A stretch of DNA of 36,697 nt from Deltaproteobacteria bacterium (GTDB lineage Bacteria > Myxococcota_A > Polyangia > Fen-1088): positions 1 to 36,697 of the forward strand of contig JAFGPX010000300.1 of assembly GCA_016935975.1 (NCBI GenBank). Reading direction: 5' to 3'. The notes under the pieces are model-generated. The model saw only the letters and a program-made list of their open reading frames with translations, had not been told where the DNA came from and did not search any database. This document shows positions 22,901-31,900 of the stretch, one piece after another. The position numbers were made by a program, and so were the translations under genes. The first letter of the stretch is position 1; each line of letters begins with the position of its first letter.

Positions 22901-23065
22901 GCGGACATCAGCTACCCATACCTCTACGTCGTCGATCAGGGGCGGACGGCGCTCACCCCTGGCAGCAAGGGGCAAGTCTTGCGCATCAACCCGCGCGCGG
23001 GGAGCAACGAGATCGTTGTCTTCGACACGACCATGTCCGGCAGCACGCCGTTCCAGCTGCAGTAG
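19934..23065 (+). CDS. Large uncharacterised Cys-rich lipoprotein with beta-propeller-like N-terminal half
   Basis: MSRCRLLSVFLPLLGLASACSSTP (lipobox-like); C-rich modules CTQNSECQPDDEFTC, NPCTQDSDCRPD, ENGDSDCRAGHVCEL; 4-nt ATGA overlap with the upstream gene. Confidence 0.78.
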   Translation: MSRCRLLSVFLPLLGLASACSSTPTVIPTRNLDRPTDMAFVCLGMVAADASGTTLLSGQGMDACHPRTAVDPDILANGQRTLGTFAFITNVGRGELAVADMDSGRLLDLAPEVPGYGMLPVGGNPETVVASQDGCWVMTASRSSCSLSLVDPARLLARTFSTSSTPAEPATGPGEVARRLVVHTGAGRALDVSVGEIAFLPPAVTAPTCGAAALPRAVATFPGCDMVAVLELSFEAATARIVDAYYVRPDLPGGALAAGSEPICPDDCSPPSGKDDAVLVRDGGAGALDGGGREGIDAGAVSGQPPFYLHPLALVPDGTRVYVGSLLDTAVTSLDIAGSAMGHPVRVTLAESPGGVTRLRLGIDPHLTAQVLRPDGSTGTVTGQFLHDRGSFLYVFASDASIRVLDIGGEAPVECDVNIPVTSDRACFPVGTPGRRPLAAGPGIRIPTFANPDSPPPLPRDLAFVDLRPTENDGNYHALSGQFAFVLAANGQVYVLNLAPNGENGTATHSFRESRDVGKNTRTPIAVSIAPQRSVVQSDQAFATTASFSAMEGPLIESFLSDGVATPSWFGFPDPDNVVSRRWDIVWEGVLPLTTRGSGVVESAAAGEVAGRLFDAGADFCRSGVRIGDILMFSGCTQNSECQPDDEFTCQVTVSGARGMCLPKQASSSTGIVDQCVRFMGSRMRYEVAQAMTDSLALRLKLDEVPKTTLNPCTQDSDCRPDVDHGKLSSGNPDGGGRQPFACLEVRPQERRCVQRCHPENGDSDCRAGHVCELVPWVLPEVGPLCVEAPPIDARCFPQPMTAYSVRAGHAFMVYGSSMPSLLHTARVAPDGNCQYDAGPDPALVDRIPLLAPPCPDSFLSQVREAEKDPLTGAEISPAVHVQDLAAQAGSNPCLYRTASSGGGQSPDGGAPSDQPIRAFFQNPQIRFVLTNLDAYAGDLLAIHFEFQYGFVPLTVQIPSYEVQLTMGTRILTGPTKTPESPLRHVPPTADISYPYLYVVDQGRTALTPGSKGQVLRINPRAGSNEIVVFDTTMSGSTPFQLQ

Positions 23066-23092
23066 GACGATTCCTTAGCAGTTTCAACAATG

Positions 23093-23122
23093 TTGACAAT
23101 TGGTAGGGATAGAACCTACATT
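23093..23122 (+). promoter_or_regulatory. Putative argS promoter overlapping palindromes
   Basis: TTGACA (23093-23098) - 18 bp - TACATT (23117-23122); ACCTACA-T-TGTAGGT at 23114-23128. Confidence 0.6.
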
Positions 23123-23130
23123 GTAGGTGA

Positions 23131-24915
23131 ATGAGCGATAGCGTTCGCACCACCGTTCGAGAGATCCTGCGGCAAGCGGTCCTCGGTGCCCATGCGGGGG
23201 GTCAGCTTGGCGAGGTTCCCGACCAGATGCCACTCGAGCGTACCAAGCGGCCCGAGCACGGCGACTACGCCACCAACATGGCTCTCGGGCTGGCGAAAGC
23301 CGCCGGCAAACCGCCGCGGGATCTCGCCGAAGCCATCGCCAAGCAGTTGCGCCTGCTCGGCGGTTCCGATCTGGCCGAAGTGGCCGTGGCGGGCCCGGGT
23401 TTCGTCAACATCCGTCTTTCGGATGCTTTCTGGCAGCGTCGCTTGCTGGCGATTCGCGCGGCCGGAAAGGCGTGGGGCAGGGGCCGGGCCAAGCCCGAGA
23501 GACTATGTGTCGAGTACCTCTCGGCCAATCCCACGGGGCCGCTGCATTTCGCCCACGGTCGGCACGCGGCGGTCGGCGACTCGTTGACCCGGCTTCTGCG
23601 TTTCGCGGGCCACGACGTCGTCCGAGAATTCTATCTGAACGACGCGGGCAACCAGGTCGCGGCGCTCGCGCTCTCGGTGTGGACCCGCTACATGGAGGCC
23701 GCGCGAGCGGCCGACGCAACCGTCCCCGCGGTTGTCTTCCCCGAAAACGGCTACCGCGGCGACTACGTTCGCGGCATCGGCCGCGAGCTCCTCGCACGTG
23801 ACGGTCCCCGCTGGGTGGGCACGGAACCTCCGGCCGACATCGAGCCGGTCAGGCGTTTCGCCATCGAGCGCTGTCTGGCCATGATTCGCGCCACGTTGGA
23901 GCGTTTCGGCGTCGACTTCGACGTGTGGCAGAGCGAGCGCGATCTGCACGAAAACGGCGAGGTCAAGGCAACGCTGGAGGTTCTGGACAAGGCCGGGTTC
24001 ATCGATCGGCGCGACAACGCGGTCTGGCTGCGCACGACGGCTCTGTGGGGGGACGAGAAGGATCGCGTCGTGGTCAAGTCCGATGGTCTGCCGACCTACC
24101 TGCTGGCCGACATCGCCTACCACCGCAAGAAACTGTCGCGCGGCTTCGACAGCCTGTGCGACATCTGGGGCGCCGATCATCACGGACACATCCCGCGCAT
24201 GCAGGCCGCCCTCAAAGCGCTCGGGGCGGCTCCGGATCGTCTGTCGGTGATCCTCATCCAGATGGTGAGCCTTCTGCGAGACGGCAAGCCGGTGCCCATG
24301 GGCAAGCGAGAGGGCGAGTTCGTCACGCTCGACGCCGTGGTCGACGAGGTTGGCCGCGACGCCACGCGTTTCTTCTACTTGATGCGGCGGCACGACACGC
24401 CGCTGGAGTTCGATCTCGAGCTGGCCAAGCGCCAGTCGATGGACAACCCCGTGTACTACGCGCAGTACGCGCACGCTCGCTGTGCCTCGCTGCTCCGCCG
24501 CGCCGCCACGCTGCAAGCACCGAGCATGCCGCTCGACGAGGAGCTGGCGCGAGGCTTGAGCCTGCCCGAGGAGATAGCGATCCTGCGCCGCCTTTCGGAC
24601 TTCCCGGACCTTCTGTCCGACGCGGCTGCGGCGCGCGAGCCGCATCGCCTGGTGCAGTACATCCAGGAACTGGCCGCGGAATTCCAGAGCTACTACACCC
24701 GCCTGCAGAAAGTACACGGCGACAGCATCCTGCCGCAGAAGCGGCAAAGGGTAGGGGACTGGCACGCGACGTGGGACTGGAAGCGCACCGCCGCTCGCCT
24801 GGCCTGGGTCGAGGCCATCCGACAGGTCCTGGAAATCGCCTTGTCGCTCGTGGGAGTCTCCGCCCCCAGCGAGATGAAACGCGCCGAAGCCGGTGAGGAA
24901 GTCGAGGGACTCTAG
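23131..24915 (+). CDS. argS: Arginyl-tRNA synthetase
   Basis: EYLSANPTGPLHFAHGRHAAVGDSLTRLLRFAGHDVVREFYLNDAGNQ; KREGEFVTLDAVVDEVGRDATRFFYLMRRHDTPLEFDLELAKRQSMDNPVYYAQYAHAR; DALR-type C-terminus. Confidence 0.97.
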   Translation: MSDSVRTTVREILRQAVLGAHAGGQLGEVPDQMPLERTKRPEHGDYATNMALGLAKAAGKPPRDLAEAIAKQLRLLGGSDLAEVAVAGPGFVNIRLSDAFWQRRLLAIRAAGKAWGRGRAKPERLCVEYLSANPTGPLHFAHGRHAAVGDSLTRLLRFAGHDVVREFYLNDAGNQVAALALSVWTRYMEAARAADATVPAVVFPENGYRGDYVRGIGRELLARDGPRWVGTEPPADIEPVRRFAIERCLAMIRATLERFGVDFDVWQSERDLHENGEVKATLEVLDKAGFIDRRDNAVWLRTTALWGDEKDRVVVKSDGLPTYLLADIAYHRKKLSRGFDSLCDIWGADHHGHIPRMQAALKALGAAPDRLSVILIQMVSLLRDGKPVPMGKREGEFVTLDAVVDEVGRDATRFFYLMRRHDTPLEFDLELAKRQSMDNPVYYAQYAHARCASLLRRAATLQAPSMPLDEELARGLSLPEEIAILRRLSDFPDLLSDAAAAREPHRLVQYIQELAAEFQSYYTRLQKVHGDSILPQKRQRVGDWHATWDWKRTAARLAWVEAIRQVLEIALSLVGVSAPSEMKRAEAGEEVEGL

Positions 24916-24945
24916 AAACCGCCCGTTTTCGCCGAGGAGTAAACC

Positions 24946-25857
24946 ATGGGATACACTTCAGGGACAACGATGGAAGACCGGGGTCTACGCGACATAGAGC
25001 GGTGGCGCGACAAGATCGAGGTGCGTCTCGACAACCGCCAGGTCTTCTTTCTGTTTTTCGGCAGCGCGTTGGTGGCATGCATGTTGTTCGTGCTCGGCGT
25101 GATCGTGGGCAAGCGCCTGGAATCGCGCGGCCGCGCGGTTTCGCCCGAGATCGAAGATCCGCTGGCCTTGCTCGACAAGGTGGCGACCAGCCCGCGGCCG
25201 GCGCAAAGCGGGGTCACGTTCCCGCAGGCCCTCTTCGGCGCGAACGGCAAGACCTCGTCGTCGGACAGGCACGGCAAGAAGCTCTCGGGGCGCGCATCGA
25301 CGGTTCTCGACAAGAGTGACGGCCCGCTCAAGCCCGCGCAGGCGGCTGCCAAACCGGCCGAGACGGCAGCCAGACTGCCCCTGGCAACGGCGGTCAGAAC
25401 CCCCGAGGTGGCCCCCAAGCCCCCGGCCAACACCGCGCCCCAAGGCAAGCCAGCTCCGGCCAAGCCCGAAGCCAAGCCCGCGCGCGCCGAGGAGAAGCAA
25501 ACGAACGTGGCAGCGGCCACGAGCAAGGCAACGGACACGAAAGCAGCAGGGGACAAGACCGCCGAAGCCAAGGAGGCCATGCCCGCGCCCATCCCTACCG
25601 TCGCGGCCACCGGTGACAGCAAGAGCAAGGGGCACTTCACCCTGCAGCTCAGCTCGTTCCAGGACAAATCCGAAGCCGAGGCCTTCGCGCAGAAATTCGC
25701 GAGCGAACGCCCCTACATGGTGAAGTCCGATATTCCCGGCAAAGGCATCTGGTACCGTGTGCGCGTCGGCGACTTTGCGTCGTCCAAGGACGCCATGGCC
25801 GCCAAGGAGGCCTTCGAGAAGAAGCACAACGTGATCGCGTACGTGGCGCAGAAGTAG
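24946..25857 (+). CDS. SPOR-domain single-TM protein with Ala/Pro/Lys-rich linker
   Basis: TM QVFFLFFGSALVACMLFVLGVIVG; C-terminal GHFTLQLSSFQDKSEAEAFAQKFASERPYMVKSDIPGKGIWYRVRVGDFASSKDAMAAKEAF; SD GAGGAG. Confidence 0.9.
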   Translation: MGYTSGTTMEDRGLRDIERWRDKIEVRLDNRQVFFLFFGSALVACMLFVLGVIVGKRLESRGRAVSPEIEDPLALLDKVATSPRPAQSGVTFPQALFGANGKTSSSDRHGKKLSGRASTVLDKSDGPLKPAQAAAKPAETAARLPLATAVRTPEVAPKPPANTAPQGKPAPAKPEAKPARAEEKQTNVAAATSKATDTKAAGDKTAEAKEAMPAPIPTVAATGDSKSKGHFTLQLSSFQDKSEAEAFAQKFASERPYMVKSDIPGKGIWYRVRVGDFASSKDAMAAKEAFEKKHNVIAYVAQK

Positions 25858-25870
25858 GCGCGCTCGAGTT

Positions 25871-28800
25871 TCAGAACATCAGCCCCACGTTGAAGTGGGT
25901 GCGCCACCGGTCGTCGCCGGGGCGGCGGTTGAGAGGGATGGCGAAGGACAAGCTCAAGTCGCCGACGGGAAGCTTGATGAGCAGGGGCGAAAAACCGACC
26001 CCATGGCGGAAGTCGCGGGCCGAGATGCCCCCGAGAGAGTAGCCGACCGTGCCGCTGTCCAGGAACACCGAGCCGTAGAGCGGAGCCGCTATGGGGAACT
26101 GCAGGTCGATGTTCTGCAGGATGCGCAGGTTGCCACCCATCGGCCGGTAGCCGACGTAGCTCATGCCCGGCGTCGCCGGCCGGCTGATGGTTTCGGTCAG
26201 GGCATGATCGAGTTGATAGCCGCGAATCGTGGTGTCGCCACCGGCGAAATAGCGCTCGACCTTGGGCAGCAAGGCGGCGCCGCCCAGCGGGAAGCCCTGG
26301 TCGTAGCGGATGCTGTAGCGCAGGCTGAGCCACGGCAGGAGCGGCACCACGGACAGACCACGTCCGTAGAACTTCACGAAGCTGTCGTCGCCGACATTGA
26401 AGGCGAGGGCACGCAGCGCCACCTCGACGCCAGCGGCGATCTTGAAGCCGCGCGTGGGCACCAGCACGTGATCCAGCCGCCGCCATTCCACGGTGGCGCT
26501 CAGGCTGCTCACGAAAGTGCCGATGCGCACCGTGTTCTGTTCCGGGCCTTGGAACGGCCCGGGGGTGGCCCCGCGGTCGAGCATTTCCGTGCGCGAGGTA
26601 TTGCGCAGGTTGTAGCGCAGGCCGGCGTCCACTCCCGGGTACATCTCGCGCGAGAAGCCGAACGAGCCGCTGCCCGAGTGGATGTCGCCCAACCGCAAGG
26701 TGGCCTGCTGCAAGTAGCTGCCGACGATCTCCATGCGGAAAAGCGAGCCGAAGAAGCGCGGATTCAAGAAGCTGGCGGTGTAGTTCTGCAATGTCGAGCC
26801 GTAGGCCAACGAGGTCAAGAACGTCCAGCCATGACCGAAGAGGTTGCGATGCTCGTAGCCGGCCGCTCCGTACACGCCGAGGTGGGGGAACGAGGAGTCG
26901 GGCGGAGCCTGGTCCGTCGAGGCTCCGCCCCCGACCTTGATCACGCCCCAGTGGTCGTGCCGCTCTTCGACCTCGATGACCATGGGCACGAGGGGATCCT
27001 CGGGGCCGATGCTCGGGAAGGCGATGGGGTTGGGATTGTTGAAGAGCTGGATAAGGGCCAGGTTGCGCTGCGCTCGCTCCAACCCGCGCGTGGTCAGGAT
27101 ATCGCCGCTGCGGAGCTCGGCCCAGGTCATGATGGTGCGGCCGGTGGTCAGGAAGTTGCCGCGCAGGAAGACGGGCCCGATGCGCACTTGCGGCCCGGTC
27201 TTGACCTGCCAGGTGATGTGCATCTGGTTGCCGTGACGCACGCTCTTGGCCTCCACCTGGGCGTAGCGGTAACCGTCGTCGCCCAGTGCGCGCTTGATGC
27301 GGTTCTCGTCGCGCCTGATGAAGGTCGGCTGATAGGGAGCTCCCAGGGTCGTGCGCAGGGACTCCATGTAGAACTCGTCCTCACGGGGCAGGCCCTCGCC
27401 CGGCCCCAGGCATGTGAACTGCATGCCGGCCACCCACAAGAGCTGCGACTCCTCGATGATGAACCGGACGTACAGGCTGTCGGCATTCCGCCAGACCGGC
27501 TCCTCGGCCTTCTCGATGCTGGCCGGCAACGGACGCCATTCGCCGGGGTGGGGCGCGATCTCGGCGCGCACCTTCGTCTCCGGATAGCCCTGAGCCGCGT
27601 AGTGCTCGACCAGGCTCTCCACGTCCAACTGCAGCTGGCGGAGGCTGGCGAAACCTCCCTCGCCGAGCCCGATGACGCCCAGGAAGGGAAACACCTTCGT
27701 GCGAATACCCTCGGCGAGAGCATCCGAGGAGAAGGCGTGGTTGCCCTCGAACGAGATGCCCCGAACCTTGAGCAAGGGCCCCTCGTCGATGGTGAAGATC
27801 ACGCGGTCGGAGTGCTCGGAGATTCTCTGACGGCGCCACTTGACCTTGACCAGCATGTGCCCGCGCTCGTGGTAGGCGTGCTCCAGAGCCGCGGCGCTGG
27901 TTGCGGCTTCCACATCGTCGTAGGCCCCGTGGGCCAGAAACGTCAGGTGGTTGTGCAGGCTGGCCGCCGAACGGGTGCGATTGCCCTCGAAGGCGACTTC
28001 GACGTGGCGCCGCTCTCGGATCTCGATGCCCAGCCGGACGTTCTTGGCTTGCCGGTCGAGACTCCTCTCCTCGTCGAAGTCGTCCTGGACGCGGACGCCG
28101 GGGAACCCGATGCGGCGGTAGCGCATGACCAGATTGGCGATGTCTTCGCGTAGATCGGCGCGCTGAAAGGGCTTGGGCAGGAGCCAAAGCGTGTGCCAGT
28201 CCCCATGGCGGAAGCCCTCTTCGATGTCGTTCGGCGCCAGGGCCGTGGCTCCGACGATCTGCAGTGGCCCCAAGGGATAGGCCGGCCCCAACCTGACCCT
28301 GACCAGCAGGTCATAGCCGGCGGGCTCCTTGCCATGGTCGTGCAGCTCGATGCGAACTTCGGCTTCCCAGTAGCCGCTGCTGCGCAGAAAGTCCCGCACG
28401 TGGTCGACCTCGGCGGCGATGAAGGCGTCGCGTTCCGGACCGGCGGACGGCAGCTTCATGCCCGGCCGGATGCTCAATTTGCCGATGATCGTCTCCTGAC
28501 GCATGCCCTGACGGAGAAAGGGCTGGTTGCCGGAGACGAAGATGCGACGCACACGATTCATGGGGCGCAGGCGCACGCGGAGTTGCACGGAGCCGCCCGA
28601 CGCGGCTTCGCCGATCTCCGCCGCGTAGCCGATGACCGCGAGAACGTGCTTGATGCGCGGGATGGTGCCGATGGGCATGCCCACGCGGTCCGCCTCGCCG
28701 GAAGGAACGAAGGGCTGGCCGGCGGGCGCGACGGTTTCGATCAAGGCTTCGATGCGGCCCGGCGGATCGATGCTGCCCTCCACCACGACGCTCCCCAGGA

Positions 28801-28948
28801 CGGCCACGGGTCCGGCGGTCGTAGGCTCGCTGGCGCGCGCGGGTTGAGCGTCTTCGTCTTCGTCTTCTTCTTGCGCGTGCCCGGGGCCCGGCCATGCCGC
28901 GGAGGCGACAGCCAGGAGGAGAAGGGCTGGGGATAGGAGCCGGGACAA
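25871..28948 (-). CDS. Omp85-family outer membrane protein (BamA/TamA-like) with multiple POTRA-like repeats, TTG start
   Basis: Signal peptide, repeated POTRA-like segments, barrel with FAGGDTTIRGYQLD and terminal WRTHFNVGLMF. In-frame TGA just upstream makes TTG 28948 the first usable start. Confidence 0.92.
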   Translation of the reverse strand: MSRLLSPALLLLAVASAAWPGPGHAQEEDEDEDAQPARASEPTTAGPVAVLGSVVVEGSIDPPGRIEALIETVAPAGQPFVPSGEADRVGMPIGTIPRIKHVLAVIGYAAEIGEAASGGSVQLRVRLRPMNRVRRIFVSGNQPFLRQGMRQETIIGKLSIRPGMKLPSAGPERDAFIAAEVDHVRDFLRSSGYWEAEVRIELHDHGKEPAGYDLLVRVRLGPAYPLGPLQIVGATALAPNDIEEGFRHGDWHTLWLLPKPFQRADLREDIANLVMRYRRIGFPGVRVQDDFDEERSLDRQAKNVRLGIEIRERRHVEVAFEGNRTRSAASLHNHLTFLAHGAYDDVEAATSAAALEHAYHERGHMLVKVKWRRQRISEHSDRVIFTIDEGPLLKVRGISFEGNHAFSSDALAEGIRTKVFPFLGVIGLGEGGFASLRQLQLDVESLVEHYAAQGYPETKVRAEIAPHPGEWRPLPASIEKAEEPVWRNADSLYVRFIIEESQLLWVAGMQFTCLGPGEGLPREDEFYMESLRTTLGAPYQPTFIRRDENRIKRALGDDGYRYAQVEAKSVRHGNQMHITWQVKTGPQVRIGPVFLRGNFLTTGRTIMTWAELRSGDILTTRGLERAQRNLALIQLFNNPNPIAFPSIGPEDPLVPMVIEVEERHDHWGVIKVGGGASTDQAPPDSSFPHLGVYGAAGYEHRNLFGHGWTFLTSLAYGSTLQNYTASFLNPRFFGSLFRMEIVGSYLQQATLRLGDIHSGSGSFGFSREMYPGVDAGLRYNLRNTSRTEMLDRGATPGPFQGPEQNTVRIGTFVSSLSATVEWRRLDHVLVPTRGFKIAAGVEVALRALAFNVGDDSFVKFYGRGLSVVPLLPWLSLRYSIRYDQGFPLGGAALLPKVERYFAGGDTTIRGYQLDHALTETISRPATPGMSYVGYRPMGGNLRILQNIDLQFPIAAPLYGSVFLDSGTVGYSLGGISARDFRHGVGFSPLLIKLPVGDLSLSFAIPLNRRPGDDRWRTHFNVGLMF

Positions 28949-28976
28949 GTGGGAGTCTCAGGGGTCGTGGGAGAGT

Positions 28977-31900
28977 CTATGGGTTGGGCCACCGGAGCGG
29001 GTACTCGAAGGTCAGCTCGAAGCGCACGGTGTTGGTCTGCACGGGCAGACCCTGTTGCAGGGAGTAGGTGAGGCTGTCGGCTATGGCCCGGGTGGTCAGG
29101 TAGTCGCGAATCCATACTGTACTTTGCGCCCTGTAGCGTACTTGGCTCTGGAAGCCCCGCAGATAGGACAGCTCCAGGTCGAACTCGCGCGTGGCGCGGG
29201 CCTGGACCTTGACCTCGAAACCATCGGCGCCGACCGCCGGCCGGAGGTTCCACTTGCGCCCGGTCAGCATCTGCAGGGTGTCGTCGATGTAGGGCTCGAT
29301 CAAGCTGGACACGGCATCGCGGGACACCTGGCCCAGGACGTTGAGCCCACTCTGCTGGTTCATGCCGAAGATCTGGCCGCTGTTGCCGCTGATGTTGTCG
29401 GTCGTTCGCCCGGAGAGCAGCAGCAGCATGGTCTGGTTGCGGTCCAGCCCCTCCTTGGTGGACAAATCGATGGTGGCCTGGTTGATGGGGCCGCGGATTC
29501 CCATGAGCACCGTGTGTTCCTTGCCCGAAGCATCGACCATGGCGTTCTGAGCCTCGAGGTTCAGCTCGGGCGTGTCGCCCAGCGCGATCGACTTGGTCGG
29601 CACAAAGGTCACGTAGTTCACGTTGGGCACGAGCTCGAAGTCCCCGCGCAAGCCAATGATGTGGAACCGACCGTCGGTCGGCAGGATCTGCCCGGAAATC
29701 GCCGGTCGTGCCAGCGTGCCGCCGATGCCCAGGTCGATGCGAAGGTGGATCTCGGGCGCGAGGTTGTTCTGCACAACGAAACCATCGCCGTCGGTGCGCA
29801 CCCGGAGGGCCAGGACCAGGTTCTCCAGTAGAGGCTGGTTCTCCCAGATCGGGGTCGGGTCCGATTCGTTGATGCGCGCTGAGAGCACGAGGTTGCGCAC
29901 GTTGAAATCCTGCAGGTAGCGCCCAGAGATCAGGCGCACGTCGCCGGCCAAGCGCAGCCCGTCGTCGGGATTGCCGCTCAGCTCCATGGCCAGCGCCAGG
30001 TCGTCGACTTCGACACCGCCGTCGCGGTACCCGAGCCGGGTGCCCTTGAGCGGTAGGTAGAGATCGTCCCAGACGAACTCCGGCCGCAGGCTGCGGATGT
30101 GGATACGGCCAGGCTTCACTCCGCCGGCACCGATCAGCAATTCGCCCTCGTCGTCGAGACGGACCTTCACGTCGCGCAGCAAGATCTCGCGGCTCGTCAC
30201 ATCCAAGGTGCCGCTCTTGATGGCGATCTGGCGACTGACGCCGCGCAAGCGCATCTCGATCTCGCCCAGGCTCAAGCGCGCGCGGACGTCCGGTTCGTCG
30301 ACCGTGCCCGCGACCTTGGCCGAGATGGCGGCTCTGCCCGACACGTCCGAAACCTCGCTCGGCGCCAACGACTCGAGAATGTTGGCGCTGATCTCGCCGC
30401 CGACGTCGAGAGCGACGGTCCGGGGCGCGAAGCCGGCACCGAGACCCACTTTGCCGCTCACGCGGAGTGCGGCGTTGTCGACCACCACGGCCAGATTGCT
30501 CAACTCCACCGCCGACGAAGTCAAGCGCACTGCTCCCGACGGAATCGCCACGACTTGGTCGAATCCCCGTGGCCTGGCGCGCACTGGGCGCGTTATGGCG
30601 ATCTTGCCGCGCACATCGGGCTTCTTGACCGTGCCGCGGGCGTGGACCCCGAGGGCAATGCCGCCGCGCAAGGACGCAAATCTGCCACGCAGGATGGGTT
30701 GCAGAAGGTCGAGGTCGAACCTGCCGGCCACGTCGGCAGTCACCGCCTGGTCGACCACCTCGCCTCTTCCGTCCTTCATCGGCCGAACCTCGGCGAGCAA
30801 GGTGAACTCGCCGCCCGGGGTCAGCAAGGTCGCCGGCTCGACGGTCACGCGCTGAGTGTCCGTGAGAATGTGCAGGGGAGTCGAGTTCTTGAGCCAGACG
30901 CGCTCCTTCTTCGTGCTGCCGTCCTCCTCCACCAGATCGCGCGTCAGTGCGGCGTCGATCTGGGAGATGAGCACGTCGATGGCGGGTAGCTTTCCGGGCA
31001 GAAGGTCCAGCCGGATCTTCCCCGACAGCGCCGCCGCGATGCCCTCTTCGTCGAGGTCGGGAAGCAACTCCTCGAGATGCAAGTCCTCGAAGGCAAGGCT
31101 GGCGTGGACGCGCGGCCCCTTTGCGCCATAGGCGGCTTCGGCGTCGAGCTGCATGCGACCAAAGAGAGCCCCGCTTGCGACGACGCCGCCGTCCGGCGTC
31201 GGAGACAGCACCAGTTGGGCGTCACCCAGATTCAGGTCGAAGGCGCGCACCTTGCCCAGCGTGATGGTGCCCTCGACCAAGGGGGCGGTGACCGTGCCGG
31301 CCACGCGCAGGTCGACGCTCAGATTGCCGGCTACCGGCGCGTCCACCTTCGCGGCCTCCAGAATCGAGGCGACAGGCAGGTCGATGATTCTGATTCGCCA
31401 GTCGATGGCCAACGGCGCTTTCGCCAAATCGGCGCGTCCCTCGATGCGAATGTCCCCGCCCGACTTGCCCGCCACGTGGCACAGGCGGACCACGAGCGCG
31501 TCCTTGCCGGCCTCGATCTCGATGCCTTCGAGCAGCCACGGCTGGCCGAGAACCTCGACCGCGGTTCCGGCCGGCACGCGGAAGAGGATCTTGGGTCTCT
31601 TGGTCGTGCCCGAGGCCTTGAGCGCGAACGAGACGCGACCGGAAACCACGCCCGAGCCGATCAACTCCTCAAGCGACAGATTCTCGCCGTCCAGCCGGAA
31701 GTTGATGGCAGGGGCGCCCAGCATGTGCGCCAAGCCGCGCTCGAATAGACGGGCCGTGCCGTCACCCTCGACGGTGCCGTTGGCCACCTTGGCGTGCAGG
31801 CGGTCGACGGTTAATGTGCCATCGCGCAGGCGGAAGCCGCTTCGCAATTGGCCCACGGGGGGAATGCCGGTTGCGCCACCGCCGATGCCGCGCACTTCGA

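Noticed and set aside
23544-23582. HFAH instead of classical HIGH signature in ArgRS as a possible novelty
   Set aside because: A-for-G variants of this motif (e.g. HVAH) are known in bacterial ArgRS as far as I recall; the rest of the protein is normal.
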